Source: an uncultured Pseudomonadales bacterium
Lineage (GTDB): Bacteria; Pseudomonadota; Gammaproteobacteria; Pseudomonadales; Pseudohongiellaceae
DNA length: 64,000 nucleotides
NCBI GenBank assembly: GCA_938091935.1
Contig: CALKNV010000008.1
Coordinates: 1 to 64,000 of the forward strand
Reading direction: 5' to 3'
The notes beneath the pieces were generated by a model. It had not been told where the DNA came from, ran no database searches, and was given only the letters and a program-made list of their open reading frames with translations. Numbering within the stretch: position 1 is the stretch's first letter; each line of letters begins with the position of its first letter. A program made the position numbers and the translations under genes. Shown piece after piece: positions 25,406 to 34,709 of this stretch.

Positions 25406-26893
25406 CTAGCAGGGTTTGAGCCAACGCCCTACTCTGGCGAGTCCCAGATAGGCCCCCAGCAGCGACAGCATCAGCCCGCCCGCCAGCAGTAGCCAAACCA
25501 CAACGTCCCAGGCTGGTCGATAGAGGTACAGGAAATTGAAATCCAGGCTGTGCAAGCCGCGATAGAGCCAGCGTTCCGTGCGATTAGCGCGGTGACTGAC
25601 AAACTCCAATTCACCCGTCTGCAGCGACAGGTAATAGCGAGATCCGGCAGCGTCATCGAATTCGACTCGCAGCACGGGCAAGGGAGGTGCCATCTGCCGG
25701 CGCGAGTTCCTGCCATAGTAGTAGCTGTCGTATTCAGTCAGAATCTCAGCAGCAACCATCTTTGCAGCCACTGCCGGTTCCAGCTGCGCCAGAATCTGCG
25801 CATCGGTGAATAAACCAAGTGGCTCCATGCTAGTCACTTCGCGAAATTCACGGCTAATGGCACCGGCCGAGCCATCGCCACCAATGCTGATTTCATAAAA
25901 TCCTTTGCCTGCGAAGGCGTGGAATTTTACTTCCTTCAGTGAGCCCTCGATGACAGCGAGATCTGCTGCTGGCGCTACGTTCTCGAAGGCGTTCACACCA
26001 GCTTGAGAGCGGTAGTAGGCCGCCGCGTCAAAACTCATGCCGCTGGCGCGATTCCATGCGTAGGGCTCCATGGAAAGCAAGCCGCTGAAAACCCAGGTCA
26101 GCACGCACCAGCCGAATCCGATACCGAGCATATAGTGCCACTTTATCAGGCCCCGGTAAGGAATTGCTCTTGCCACGTTCGGCAAGTGCCGCCAGCGCAA
26201 TTGCGTGAACATCAGCACAAGTCCTAACGCCACAAAGACGACTCCAACAGAAGCCAGAGTAATTACCGTGACAGACCACAAAGCCGTGTCAGCTCGCAGC
26301 GGCAGAAAATAGAGCCAATGTGGTATCGCGCCAAACCAGGCCAGCAATCGATCCCGGGACGTGGTGTACAGAACCACTCGCCCTCGGCTGGGCGAGACAT
26401 AGATCTCACCCCCTTGGTCATCATCCAATCTGTACTTCTGTAAAGGCAATTCTGAACGCAGCCCGAGCGTCCATTGATCCACACTCTCAATCAGACCAAC
26501 CCGGTCAAGAGCATCTGATGGTGCACTGAGGAAGTCTGCCGCGATCTGCCTTGAGCTGATCATACTCGAAGTGAGCAGTTCCCCGTTGTCAGCGAATAAG
26601 ACCTGCACGGGATTGCGGGTAAATACGTAAGCCGGGCGACCCAAGCGGGTCGTCAGGGTAGGAAAATCTGTTCGCCGCACAGCCGCGCGTGCGGCTTGTG
26701 GGGAGAGTTCAACGGCGCTCAGGTCTAATACAGGCAGACGCGTAAGCCGCTCTGCCTCACTGAGCTGCGGCATCCCACCTGTATAAATAATCACAAACCC
26801 GGAGGCAAACCACAGGCAAAAAAGCAGGCACAGTGCGATACCAAGGTAACGGTGACTGAGTATCAGAAAACGCTGCCAGTGGCGCGCACTCAT
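25406..26893 (-). CDS. PepSY-associated membrane protein
   Basis: A 495-residue inner-membrane protein of the PepSY-TM type: a first helix in residues 10 to 35 (HRYLGIALCLLFCLWFASGFVIIY), PepSY-like beta/alpha regions in the periplasm, two helices in the middle (HWLYFLPLR..., then KWHYMLGIGFGWCVLTWVFSGLLSM) and a last helix near the C-terminus. HRYLG and KWHYMLG are the conserved helix starts, and such His may bind haem or quinone; proteins of this kind occur with ferric reductases and siderophore uptake. No iron uptake genes lie next to it here. Function unassigned. Confidence 0.82.
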   Translation of the reverse strand: MSARHWQRFLILSHRYLGIALCLLFCLWFASGFVIIYTGGMPQLSEAERLTRLPVLDLSAVELSPQAARAAVRRTDFPTLTTRLGRPAYVFTRNPVQVLFADNGELLTSSMISSRQIAADFLSAPSDALDRVGLIESVDQWTLGLRSELPLQKYRLDDDQGGEIYVSPSRGRVVLYTTSRDRLLAWFGAIPHWLYFLPLRADTALWSVTVITLASVGVVFVALGLVLMFTQLRWRHLPNVARAIPYRGLIKWHYMLGIGFGWCVLTWVFSGLLSMEPYAWNRASGMSFDAAAYYRSQAGVNAFENVAPAADLAVIEGSLKEVKFHAFAGKGFYEISIGGDGSAGAISREFREVTSMEPLGLFTDAQILAQLEPAVAAKMVAAEILTEYDSYYYGRNSRRQMAPPLPVLRVEFDDAAGSRYYLSLQTGELEFVSHRANRTERWLYRGLHSLDFNFLYLYRPAWDVVVWLLLAGGLMLSLLGAYLGLARVGRWLKPC

Positions 26894-26952
26894 AACTGAA
26901 CGCTCAGTTCAGATCTTTCTTTACAGACCCAAACCATTGCACGCTTTCTGAA

Positions 26953-27336
26953 TCAAAGGAGAGTCTGCACTACTGCGACTAATCCGCCGATCAGTAAAAA
27001 CGCGGTCGCTAAAAACCCAGGGAGAAATCCCCTGCCACGTTTGGCTGGATCTGCGACATATGCCTGCAAATAAACAAGCCTGGCAATCGGAAATACCAGA
27101 CCCACACCAGCGGCTATCATCGGATTGCCATAGTAGCCATAAATCACAATGGCGGGGAGAAAAACCAGGAGTTGTTCAGAGGTATTGATTTGAACCCGGT
27201 AGTAGCGCTCGAAAATTGGATCTCCAGAAGTCGCCGGCGCCGGGCAATTGTATTTACCCCGCGCCATGCCCACTAGAATTCCGAACACAAGATATTCAAT
27301 AAGCGTAATAAGAATGACAATCGCAACATATTCCAT
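26953..27336 (-). CDS. MAPEG family membrane protein
   Basis: A 127-residue protein with four membrane helices and the MAPEG signature FERYYRVQINTSEQL at residues 43 to 57. The family covers membrane-bound glutathione transferases and eicosanoid enzymes; bacterial members of this size probably detoxify lipophilic electrophiles with glutathione. It is a single gene between PepSY and an unknown membrane protein. Confidence 0.85.
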   Translation of the reverse strand: MEYVAIVILITLIEYLVFGILVGMARGKYNCPAPATSGDPIFERYYRVQINTSEQLLVFLPAIVIYGYYGNPMIAAGVGLVFPIARLVYLQAYVADPAKRGRGFLPGFLATAFLLIGGLVAVVQTLL

Positions 27337-27447
27337 GCAGTTCCCCTATTGGTGTAATCCGTTGGTTTATTTAGCCTGCGATTCACTGCAGCCTTCGTTT
27401 TTCAACCCTCAACCAAGTTGATTTTCAGCGATGCGCAGCTGCTATTC

Positions 27448-28275
27448 TTACTGCAGAGAATCGCTCAGTGAATTCAGATAATTCTGAGAGTTGGTCATTA
27501 CAATATCCGGAAACTTGATGGTCGGATGTAGCTCGCGCATCCGAACATTGAGCAAACCATGAGCGGAAAAGATAAGCGAATCCATAATGATGTTGTCTGA
27601 GTCACACTCCTGGGCCAGCTTAATCAAGCGATCGAAACCTACAACGAAATTTTCCGAATGGCTCCTTCGGATCTCGGTGCCATAAAACAGATCAGCAAAA
27701 TCGGCATCCTCAGGCGTACCCATACTTAAAAACAGACGCGACCAGACTTCGGAATCACCCTGGGCAAACTGTTGCCAGATCTCCCGGATCTGGTCTGAGC
27801 TATAACTTCCATTGCCCACTGACCCTTGAGAAGACATGAACAGCAGGCCAGTTATGGCTCCCAGCTGCCTGCGGGTGGCTTCGGAGATCTTGAAGAATGT
27901 CTCCTGGCGCGCATTCATCTCGGTGGCGGCGATTGCCTGGGTCTGCTTTTCTGAATGGAGGTTGTTGCGGCGTAGCTCTTCGTTATTTTCTGCCAGCACG
28001 GATTGCTGAATAAAGAGCCCAATGACCAACCAGAGAAATGCCAGGAAGGCGAAAGCACCTTCCAGAAATGCGCCCATCTCATCAATGGGCAAATCCATGA
28101 AAGATGCCCAGCCCACATTACGTGCGATATATACGGCAAGAAATACAAACCAAAGCAAGGAGACGACCAGTGCAATCTGGATGCGCCAGTCCTGCGGCCA
28201 ATAGGAATGCATCACTCTGGCAGAATCTGCCTGTGGCTTGGGTTCCCGGATTGTCTGTGAGGATTCCTGCAACAT
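27448..28275 (-). CDS. Two-helix membrane protein with helical cytoplasmic domain, unknown
   Basis: A 275-residue protein. Two membrane segments (about residues 31 to 50 and 70 to 90) are followed by a coiled-coil-like stretch (SVLAENNEELRRNNLHSEKQTQAIAA) and a soluble, mostly helical domain to the C-terminus. I do not recognise the family. The layout resembles small membrane-bound sensors, but no catalytic motif is visible. A sigma-70-type promoter lies directly at its start, so either the message is almost leaderless or translation begins at the internal ATG at 28212. Confidence 0.7.
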   Translation of the reverse strand: MLQESSQTIREPKPQADSARVMHSYWPQDWRIQIALVVSLLWFVFLAVYIARNVGWASFMDLPIDEMGAFLEGAFAFLAFLWLVIGLFIQQSVLAENNEELRRNNLHSEKQTQAIAATEMNARQETFFKISEATRRQLGAITGLLFMSSQGSVGNGSYSSDQIREIWQQFAQGDSEVWSRLFLSMGTPEDADFADLFYGTEIRRSHSENFVVGFDRLIKLAQECDSDNIIMDSLIFSAHGLLNVRMRELHPTIKFPDIVMTNSQNYLNSLSDSLQ

Positions 28276-28663
28276 AGGGCTGCTAGAGTAAAGTGCTAAC
28301 CTGGCAGGGTCAATTACCGATCAACTTCAGTGGACTTGATGCTATATCCCCTTGAAGCCAGGCACCCATCAAGCCTAAGAGAGTCGCCAAAACCATGTCC
28401 CACCACTCCCGAAAACCAATGTGTTGCTCGATAAGTACTCGATGTGAAAACCTACTTCGCCCTAAGCAGATGGGACGACCTTGTCGCCAGACTGCCCTGT
28501 CCCGGGATTGCCTGCTTTTGCAGCTTCTTAAAGTCTAGCCGTAAAATCAGTAAATGGAGGGTTTTTGTGCGCAGGAACGACATCAAATTGCGGCCCCTTC
28601 GCGTATAATTCTTCTCAGGTTTTGAAGATCAGCTGCGGGTCGCAGCGTAGACGGAAAAGTAAT
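28276..28663. other. Intergenic region between divergent genes
   Basis: Holds the minus-strand promoter at 28285 to 28313 and, for the xseB-ispA-dxs operon, a TATAAT at 28604 to 28609 without a clear -35 box 17 bases upstream. The middle part (about 28320 to 28560) shows no credible coding frame, repeat or RNA that I can name. Confidence 0.6.
28285..28313 (-). promoter_or_regulatory. Candidate sigma-70 promoter for the 27448-28275 gene
   Basis: On the minus strand TTGACC (28313 to 28308), 17 bases and TACTCT (28290 to 28285). The predicted transcript start lies within a few bases of the ATG at 28275. Confidence 0.55.
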
Positions 28664-28903
28664 ATGGCAGCCAAAAAGCAAGCAGACTTCGATTTTGAGG
28701 GTGCACTCGAGCAACTCGAGGAACTCGTTGCCTCCATGGAGGACGGCGAGCTCAGCCTCGAAGATTCACTCAAGGCCTTCGAAAGAGGCATAAAGTTGAC
28801 TCGCGAATGCCAAACAGCGCTGAAGAACGCGGAACAGAAGGTTCAGGTGCTGCTCGATGAAAGCGGCGAGCCTGAAGATTTTGAGTTGGCAGGCGACGAC
28901 TGA
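28664..28903 (+). CDS. xseB: Exodeoxyribonuclease VII small subunit
   Basis: A 79-residue protein with the XseB pattern: [42 protein letters not shown], a helical hairpin. It associates with XseA in exonuclease VII. I start it at the ATG at 28664; the frame is open further up to 28565 but those residues are not conserved. It is the first gene of the xseB-ispA-dxs operon, a common gammaproteobacterial arrangement. Confidence 0.95.
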   Translation: MAAKKQADFDFEGALEQLEELVASMEDGELSLEDSLKAFERGIKLTRECQTALKNAEQKVQVLLDESGEPEDFELAGDD

Positions 28904-28913
28904 TCTCCCCGCC

Positions 28914-29816
28914 ATGAAAGTAACAATGACTCCCAGGCTGGAAGAATTCCTGCAGACTTGTCAGCGCCGCGTTGAAGCCGTGCTGGAGCATGAGCTCAAC
29001 CGTGAATCCCCCAGCAATCAGCTCCAGGAGGCTATGTCTTATGCCTGCCTGGGTGGCGGCAAGCGCATTCGACCGGTTTTGGTCTATGGCGCCAATCTGG
29101 CACTGGGGGGGGATCTCTCCAATGCAGATGGGGCGGCTGCTGCTGTAGAGTTAATGCACAGCTATTCGCTGGTGCATGACGATCTCCCCGCAATGGACGA
29201 CGACGACCTCCGCCGGGGCAAAGCCAGTGTCCATAAAGCCTACAATGAAGCCACTGCGATTCTGGTAGGCGATGCGCTTCAGAGCCTGGCTTTCACCATG
29301 CTGAGTAGATCTACGCCAGAACTGGCAGCGTATTCTCAGTTGCAGCAAGTGCAGGAGCTAGCAAGGGCTGTCGGCAATAACGGCATGGTCGCCGGTCAGG
29401 CGCTGGATTTTGCTGCCACTGGTGCTAATACGTCACTCGATGACCTGCAATTACTGCATGAGCTCAAGACAGGAGCACTGATACGAGCTAGTGTCACTCT
29501 TGGTGCACTCAGCGTTGACAACTGTGACACCGAACGCCTGCAGCAATTGCAGTCTTTCGCGGACTGTATCGGACTGGCGTTCCAGGTAAGAGATGACATC
29601 CTGGATGTCACATCCGACACTGAGCAACTGGGCAAACCCCAGGGCTCAGATCAGCTGAATGAAAAGTCTACCTACGTTTCCCTGCTTGGCCTGGAACGAG
29701 CCCAATCCAAGGCTTCAGAGCTCATTGAAGAGGCGCTACAAGCGCTGCAGGAATTCTCCTCTGAAGCTGATATGCTGCGGGACCTTGCCAGCTATATTGT
29801 TGCCAGAAACCATTGA
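28914..29816 (+). CDS. ispA: (2E,6E)-farnesyl diphosphate synthase
   Basis: A 300-residue polyprenyl synthetase. The first Asp-rich motif is in LVHDDLPAMDDDDLRRGK, the second in FQVRDDILDVTSD, with GGKRIRPVL before them. It condenses IPP with DMAPP and GPP to farnesyl diphosphate, feeding quinone and peptidoglycan carrier synthesis. The start at 28914 lies ten bases after xseB; a second ATG at 28926 is also possible. Confidence 0.94.
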   Translation: MKVTMTPRLEEFLQTCQRRVEAVLEHELNRESPSNQLQEAMSYACLGGGKRIRPVLVYGANLALGGDLSNADGAAAAVELMHSYSLVHDDLPAMDDDDLRRGKASVHKAYNEATAILVGDALQSLAFTMLSRSTPELAAYSQLQQVQELARAVGNNGMVAGQALDFAATGANTSLDDLQLLHELKTGALIRASVTLGALSVDNCDTERLQQLQSFADCIGLAFQVRDDILDVTSDTEQLGKPQGSDQLNEKSTYVSLLGLERAQSKASELIEEALQALQEFSSEADMLRDLASYIVARNH

Positions 29817-29912
29817 TTGACCTGACAAAGGGCCTGCATTAAGTTACGCGGCCGCTCGCAATACATCACGGAATTGGTTGAAAACTGGCGCCACTAGCGT
29901 TGAAATACCTGA

Positions 29913-31838
29913 ATGCTTGAAGAAATACCCCTAACAAGACCCGAGACACCGCTGCTGGACAGTATCGATAGCCCGGCGGATCTTAAGTCAATTGATGTGG
30001 CGGAGCTGGATACCCTGGCCCGCGAGCTGCGGCTATTCCTGCTGTATTCGGTTGGGCAAACCGGTGGCCATTTCGGTGCTGGGCTCGGGGTTGTGGAGCT
30101 TACAATCGCACTCCACTATGTCTTTAACACACCAGAAGATCGGCTGGTGTGGGACGTTGGGCACCAGGCCTACCCCCATAAAATTCTCACTGGTCGCAGG
30201 GAACGCATGCTCACAATGCGCCAGGCGGGTGGTCTAGCCGCCTTTCCCAGCCGCGCCGAAAGCGAATTCGACACGTTTGGTGTCGGCCATTCCAGCACCT
30301 CAATCAGTGCGGCCCTGGGCATGATGGTCGCCAGTCGCATGCAGGACAAAGACCATCACAACATCGCCGTCATTGGCGATGGCGCCATGACCGCCGGCAT
30401 GGCCTTCGAAGCCCTCAACCATGCGGGCCATATCGACGACAATGTGCTGGTCATTCTCAACGACAACAATATGTCGATCTCCAACAACGTCGGAGGTTTA
30501 TCCAGCTACTTCGCTCGCATGTGGGCGAGTAAGCCCTACAATTTCGTACGCACGGGCGGCAAGCGCGTGCTGTCCAAGATCCCGCCTGCATTAAAGGCCG
30601 CTCACCGGGCGGAAGAATACCTGAAGGGAATGGTTTCACCTGGCACGCTGTTTGAAGAAATCGGTTTCAATTATATAGGCCTGATTGACGGACATGATAT
30701 AAACCGATTGGTTGAAATCCTTGGCAATATGAAAACATTGCGCGGCCCCAAACTGCTCCACATCGTCACGCAGAAGGGCAAAGGCTATTCAGAATCTGAA
30801 AACGATCCTTTTGGTATGCATGCCTTAAGCAAGATAGCCCCAACACAAGCAGATCAATCCAAGGAGCAACTGACGCAGGAGCATAGCAAACCAGAACCGG
30901 CTCTAACCTACTCCCAGGTCTTTGGTAATTGGTTATGCGATGTAGCAGGTGCTGACGAAAGCATTGTGGGTATTACGCCAGCCATGGGTGAAGGCTCCGG
31001 TATGCGTGAGTTCGCAGACCAGTTTCCTGAACGCTTCCATGACGTGGCTATAGCCGAGCAGCATGCCGTCACCTTTGCTGCCGGCATGGCATGTGAAGAG
31101 GTGAAGCCCGTCGTCGCCATCTACTCAACATTTTTACAGCGCGCCTATGATCAACTCATTCATGATGTCGCACTGCAGGATCTGGATGTGCTGTTTGCTA
31201 TCGATCGCGCTGGTTTGGTTGGAGAAGATGGACCGACTCATGCCGGCAGCTATGATCTCTCCTACTTGCGATGTATCCCCAATATGATAGTCATGGCTCC
31301 TAGCGATGAGGATGAAACCCACAAGCTGTTGTCCACGGGCTATCACCATAAAGGGCCAGCGGCGGTACGGTATCCCAGGGGGAAAGGTCCCGGTATAGAA
31401 ATCGAACGCAGTCTGGATCCTGTGCCTATCGGTCGTGCCATAAGGCGCCGCAAGGGCCATTCGGTGGCAATTCTCGCCTTTGGAAGTATGGTAAAACCCG
31501 CGCTTGGTGCCGCCGAGATGATAGATGCCACCGTGGCAGACATGCGCTTTGTAAAACCCCTTGATCAGGAACTGATTGGTGAACTGGCTACCAGTCACCA
31601 GTTAATCGTAACCCTGGAAGAAAACACCGTGATGGGTGGCGCTGGATCCGCTGTTAATGAATATCTGGTACAGGAAAACTACAGCATTCCAATCCTCAAC
31701 CTGGGGCTGCCCGACAGGTTCCTTGAGCACGGCAAAGTGCCCGATATGCTGGCGGAAGTTGGTCTGGACAGTGATGCCATCGCAACCTCAATTAGGCAGA
31801 AGCTAAAGGCCTGCAAGATTCAGTCTGAAGCAGTCTAG
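29913..31838 (+). CDS. dxs: 1-deoxy-D-xylulose-5-phosphate synthase
   Basis: A 641-residue thiamine-diphosphate enzyme of normal Dxs length. It has the cofactor motif [18 protein letters not shown] with NDNNMSIS, the histidine-rich [14 protein letters not shown] near the start, and the transketolase central domain with GEDGPTHAG. It makes DXP from pyruvate and glyceraldehyde 3-phosphate, the first step of the MEP pathway. It ends the xseB-ispA-dxs group, 96 bases after ispA. Confidence 0.96.
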   Translation: MLEEIPLTRPETPLLDSIDSPADLKSIDVAELDTLARELRLFLLYSVGQTGGHFGAGLGVVELTIALHYVFNTPEDRLVWDVGHQAYPHKILTGRRERMLTMRQAGGLAAFPSRAESEFDTFGVGHSSTSISAALGMMVASRMQDKDHHNIAVIGDGAMTAGMAFEALNHAGHIDDNVLVILNDNNMSISNNVGGLSSYFARMWASKPYNFVRTGGKRVLSKIPPALKAAHRAEEYLKGMVSPGTLFEEIGFNYIGLIDGHDINRLVEILGNMKTLRGPKLLHIVTQKGKGYSESENDPFGMHALSKIAPTQADQSKEQLTQEHSKPEPALTYSQVFGNWLCDVAGADESIVGITPAMGEGSGMREFADQFPERFHDVAIAEQHAVTFAAGMACEEVKPVVAIYSTFLQRAYDQLIHDVALQDLDVLFAIDRAGLVGEDGPTHAGSYDLSYLRCIPNMIVMAPSDEDETHKLLSTGYHHKGPAAVRYPRGKGPGIEIERSLDPVPIGRAIRRRKGHSVAILAFGSMVKPALGAAEMIDATVADMRFVKPLDQELIGELATSHQLIVTLEENTVMGGAGSAVNEYLVQENYSIPILNLGLPDRFLEHGKVPDMLAEVGLDSDAIATSIRQKLKACKIQSEAV

Positions 31839-31914
31839 CCGCGCACAGTGCATCGTTTTCTCCTTTAGTTACGCCCCTAACCAGGATCCTGAACCGGTCC
31901 CTGTACTGGCCAAA

Positions 31915-31943
31915 TTGACTCACCCTGACAACGGGGCTAGACT
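31915..31943 (+). promoter_or_regulatory. Sigma-70 promoter of the cobalamin-riboswitch leader
   Basis: TTGACT (31915 to 31920), a 17-base spacer and TAGACT (31938 to 31943). A GGGGC/GCCCC stem overlaps it (31933 to 31950) and might end the dxs transcript weakly. The transcript start would be near 31950, just before the riboswitch. Confidence 0.7.
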
Positions 31944-31973
31944 GCGCCCCTTCCTAAGACAGGAAATTTTCGA

Positions 31974-32105
31974 TGCAGGTGAGCCTTCTCAATGAGAAGT
32001 GCTCCGAAATGGGAAGCTGGTCAGAATCCAGCACTGCCCCCGCAACGGTAAGTCAGTAAGCACTGCTTGAACTGATAAGTCCGATACCAGCCTGATCGAT
32101 CGCTA
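31974..32105 (+). promoter_or_regulatory. Cobalamin riboswitch
   Basis: The region has the class hallmarks in order: GCAGGTGAGCC, then ATGGGAAGCTGGT, CAGCACTGCCCCCGCAACGG, and the B12-box-like AAGTCCGATACCAGCCTG at 32077 to 32094. It precedes cobO and a BtuF-like gene, which fits control by adenosylcobalamin. Between it and cobO (32106 to 32345) no clear terminator is seen. A 25-codon frame from 32188 and a stem-loop at about 32293 to 32315 (TTGCGGAC with GTCTGCAA) lie there. Boundaries are approximate. Confidence 0.9.
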
Positions 32106-32345
32106 GAACCGATGCAGCGGAGGGCTTCATCAGTAGCAGAGTTTCAGGATTTCTAGCCGGCTCGTGTCTACCTGTCCCCCTTCCACATGAATTCAGTCAG
32201 TACTGGTTGCCAGGCAATTTGTTTAGCAAGCGCCACGTCATTGTCATGGGCCTCACAATGCTGAACGCATAGTTGCCATTACACTTACCTGTTGCGGACG
32301 CAGACTGTCTGCAATTTAAGGGAATAAGTCAGTTAGGAGAACATT

Positions 32346-32954
32346 ATGGCCGACTCAACAGAACGCAATGCGCGACATAAGCGCGCCATGCAGCGAAAAA
32401 AAGAACACATTGATGGGCGCATAGCAGAAGCAACTATTGATAAAGGGCTCCTCGTGATCTTGACCGGCAACGGCAAGGGCAAAAGCTCGTCAGCGTTCGG
32501 TATGCTGGCGCGCAGTGTTGGCCACGGCCTCAAATGTGGTGTAGTGCAGTTCATCAAGGGCAAATGGGACTGCGGCGAGCAGAAGTTGTTCCAGGATAAT
32601 CCGCTGGTCGATTTCTATGTGATGGCCACTGGCTTTACCTGGGAAACACAGGATCGAGAGGCGGACATCGCCGCGGCCCAGGCAACCTGGAAACATGCGA
32701 CTGAGCTGCTGTCTGATCCTGCAATCGATGTGGTAGTTCTGGATGAACTGACTTATATGCTGACTTACGGTTATCTCGACAAGGAAATGGTCTTACAGGC
32801 ATTAGAGTCCCGACCACCCTCTCAGCATGTGATTGTGACAGGCCGAAACGCGTCCAAGGAATTGATTGAGATAGCTGACACCGTCAGCGAGGTAGGAGAG
32901 ACCAAACATGCTTTCTACGATGGTGTTAAAGTACAAAAAGGCATCGACTATTGA
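32346..32954 (+). CDS. cobO: Cob(I)yrinic acid a,c-diamide adenosyltransferase
   Basis: A 202-residue CobA/CobO-type ATP:corrinoid adenosyltransferase with the P-loop GNGKGKSS (about residue 41), VVQFIKGKWDCGEQ and VVLDELTYML. It adenosylates the cobalt of corrinoids. It lies under the cobalamin riboswitch and has AGGAG before its ATG. Its stop overlaps the start of the next gene (TTGA), so both are one unit. Confidence 0.94.
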   Translation: MADSTERNARHKRAMQRKKEHIDGRIAEATIDKGLLVILTGNGKGKSSSAFGMLARSVGHGLKCGVVQFIKGKWDCGEQKLFQDNPLVDFYVMATGFTWETQDREADIAAAQATWKHATELLSDPAIDVVVLDELTYMLTYGYLDKEMVLQALESRPPSQHVIVTGRNASKELIEIADTVSEVGETKHAFYDGVKVQKGIDY

Positions 32955-33865
32955 GCATGAAGAAACAATTGGTTCTTTTACTTTGCACTTCAGTATTTGG
33001 CGCCATTTTCCAGACTAAAAGCATTGCACAAGCAAACAGCCCAACTGCTATAGAAGTCATTGATGACGAAGGCACGGTCATCACCCTGGATCAGCCCGCT
33101 GAACGACTCATTAGCCTTGCCCCCTCCTTAACCGAGATTATTTATGCAGCGGGTGCCGGCAACAGACTGGTAGGAGTCGTGGAATTCAGTGACTATCCGA
33201 CCGCCGCGACCCAACTGCCCATAGTTGGACGGCATGATCTGCTGGACCTGGAAACCATCCTGTCACTGGCACCTGATCTCATTATCGCCTGGCAAACAGG
33301 CAATCCTCGTGCCACGATAAATCGGCTCCGTGAATTGGGCATGACTGTTTATGTGGCGGAGCCCAAAGACCTCGGAACGATAGCCGATCACCTGGACAAT
33401 GTGGGTGTGCTCACAGGCGCCATGCCCGTGGCTGCCGCGGCCAGTGAAGCGTTTAGGCAGGCGCTACGCACACTCAGTGAAACCTATTCTTGGCGGGAAC
33501 CAGTGTCGACTTTCTACCAGGTCTGGGACCAACCCTTGATCTCCGCAGGAGGTAACGAACTGATCAACGACATCATTACTCTATGCGGGGGTCGCAACGT
33601 CTTCGCTGACATTTCGAGGGTGGCACCGAAAGTCTCGGTGGAGGCAGTGCTCGCGCGGAATCCTGATGTGATTATTGCCAGCGGTATGGACGAAGAGCGT
33701 CCGCAGTGGCTCGATCGCTGGCGCAGTTGGCCCAGCTTGACAGCGGTGACAAATGACAGCCTGTACTTCATCCCGCCGGATTTGCTGCAGCGTCATACCC
33801 CAAGGGCCCTGCTAGGCGCACGCCAACTGTGCGAGTTTATTGATTCCGCGCGCACAGCGCCCTAG
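32951..33865 (+). CDS. Corrinoid ABC-transporter-type substrate-binding protein (BtuF-like)
   Basis: A 304-residue periplasmic binding protein of the BtuF/FecB helical-backbone type, with a signal peptide (KKQLVLLLCTSVFGAIF...AQA) and the pattern ERLISLAPSLTEIIYAAGAGNRLVGVVEFSDYP. The TTG at 32951 overlaps the cobO stop (TTGA) and has AAAGG nine bases upstream; an ATG at 32957 is the alternative. Its place behind the riboswitch and cobO supports a corrinoid ligand. The permease and ATPase (BtuC, BtuD) are not in this window. Confidence 0.85.
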   Translation: MSMKKQLVLLLCTSVFGAIFQTKSIAQANSPTAIEVIDDEGTVITLDQPAERLISLAPSLTEIIYAAGAGNRLVGVVEFSDYPTAATQLPIVGRHDLLDLETILSLAPDLIIAWQTGNPRATINRLRELGMTVYVAEPKDLGTIADHLDNVGVLTGAMPVAAAASEAFRQALRTLSETYSWREPVSTFYQVWDQPLISAGGNELINDIITLCGGRNVFADISRVAPKVSVEAVLARNPDVIIASGMDEERPQWLDRWRSWPSLTAVTNDSLYFIPPDLLQRHTPRALLGARQLCEFIDSARTAP

Positions 33866-33925
33866 TCCGACACGCATATTGCAATAAGCGTTTGACCATC
33901 CACTATAAGTTGTAACTCGCATAGC

Positions 33926-34594
33926 TTAACTCTGGTCGCTGTCGCAACCGCCTGCGTATTCAGCACCATTGTGAAACAGCAAACTGGCGGAGAACCTGTC
34001 CTCCTCCCACTCCACAACAATCCGGCTCAGGCAGGCAAAGGGAATATGCAGGGGAAAGCTGCGGTTCAGCGGCATGCCTAAAACGGTCGGTAAAATAACC
34101 CGCATAACCCCGCCGTGAGTGACGATCAGTATGTGTGTGCTTTCCTTTAGATTAGCTAGCCCCTGCCAGGCGTCGAGGATGCGGGTTTTAAAGCTCATGA
34201 AGTCCTCCCCATTGGGAGGCGCCAGCGCGGTAATGTCTTTACGAAATGCCCGGAACTGGTCAGCGGCTACCTGGCGCCATTCATCGATAGGCATACCGTC
34301 CCAGTCGCCATAGTCTATCTCTTGCCACTGTTCATCAATCTCCAGAGGAATGTTAGAGACCGTAGCGGTGCGCTCGGCGAACTCGCGACAGCGCTCCAAT
34401 GGCGAGGAGATAATGCGATCCCAGTTCGGTGTGTGCTCGGCGGGCTGGTGATGCACATCTAATGCGGCAGCGCCGCGCATCTGCCTCCAGCCAAGTTCAG
34501 TGAGCCGAGGGTTTACGCGACCACGCAGAATATCTCCCCCTTGCGGTTCACCATGGCGAAGAAAGTCTACTGTAAGCGTGTGGGAAGAAGACAA
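33926..34594 (-). CDS. Histidine phosphatase family protein, CobC-like
   Basis: A 222-residue phosphoglycerate-mutase-like phosphatase with the catalytic LRHGE near the start, the second His in THGG and an Arg/Glu pair (SSPLERCREFAE). The sequence GGDILRGRVNPRLTELGWRQM resembles alpha-ribazole phosphatase CobC, and the gene lies convergent to the corrinoid genes. CobC activity is a reasonable inference but other phosphate esters are possible. Confidence 0.8.
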   Translation of the reverse strand: MSSSHTLTVDFLRHGEPQGGDILRGRVNPRLTELGWRQMRGAAALDVHHQPAEHTPNWDRIISSPLERCREFAERTATVSNIPLEIDEQWQEIDYGDWDGMPIDEWRQVAADQFRAFRKDITALAPPNGEDFMSFKTRILDAWQGLANLKESTHILIVTHGGVMRVILPTVLGMPLNRSFPLHIPFACLSRIVVEWEEDRFSASLLFHNGAEYAGGCDSDQS

Positions 34595-34628
34595 GGCGAG
34601 TACCTGATAACTGGGCTTAATGCCTAGG

Positions 34629-34686
34629 GGGGGTTAGTGGCTAGGGGTTAGTGGCTAAGATTTAGTGACTGGGGGATTAGTGGCCA
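34629..34686. repeat. Four short direct repeats, TTAGTGGCTA type
   Basis: TTAGTGGCTA occurs at 34634 and 34648, then diverged as TTAGTGACT at 34662 and TTAGTGGCCA at 34677, with spacing of 14, 14 and 15 bases. They lie between the histidine phosphatase and ribA genes. No role is evident. Confidence 0.7.
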
Positions 34687-34709
34687 AATTGCAATGCTTG
34701 GGATCGCCG

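Noticed and set aside
32188-32265. 25-codon frame in the riboswitch leader
   Set aside because: Too short and without a good ribosome site to list as a gene; it is mentioned with the leader.
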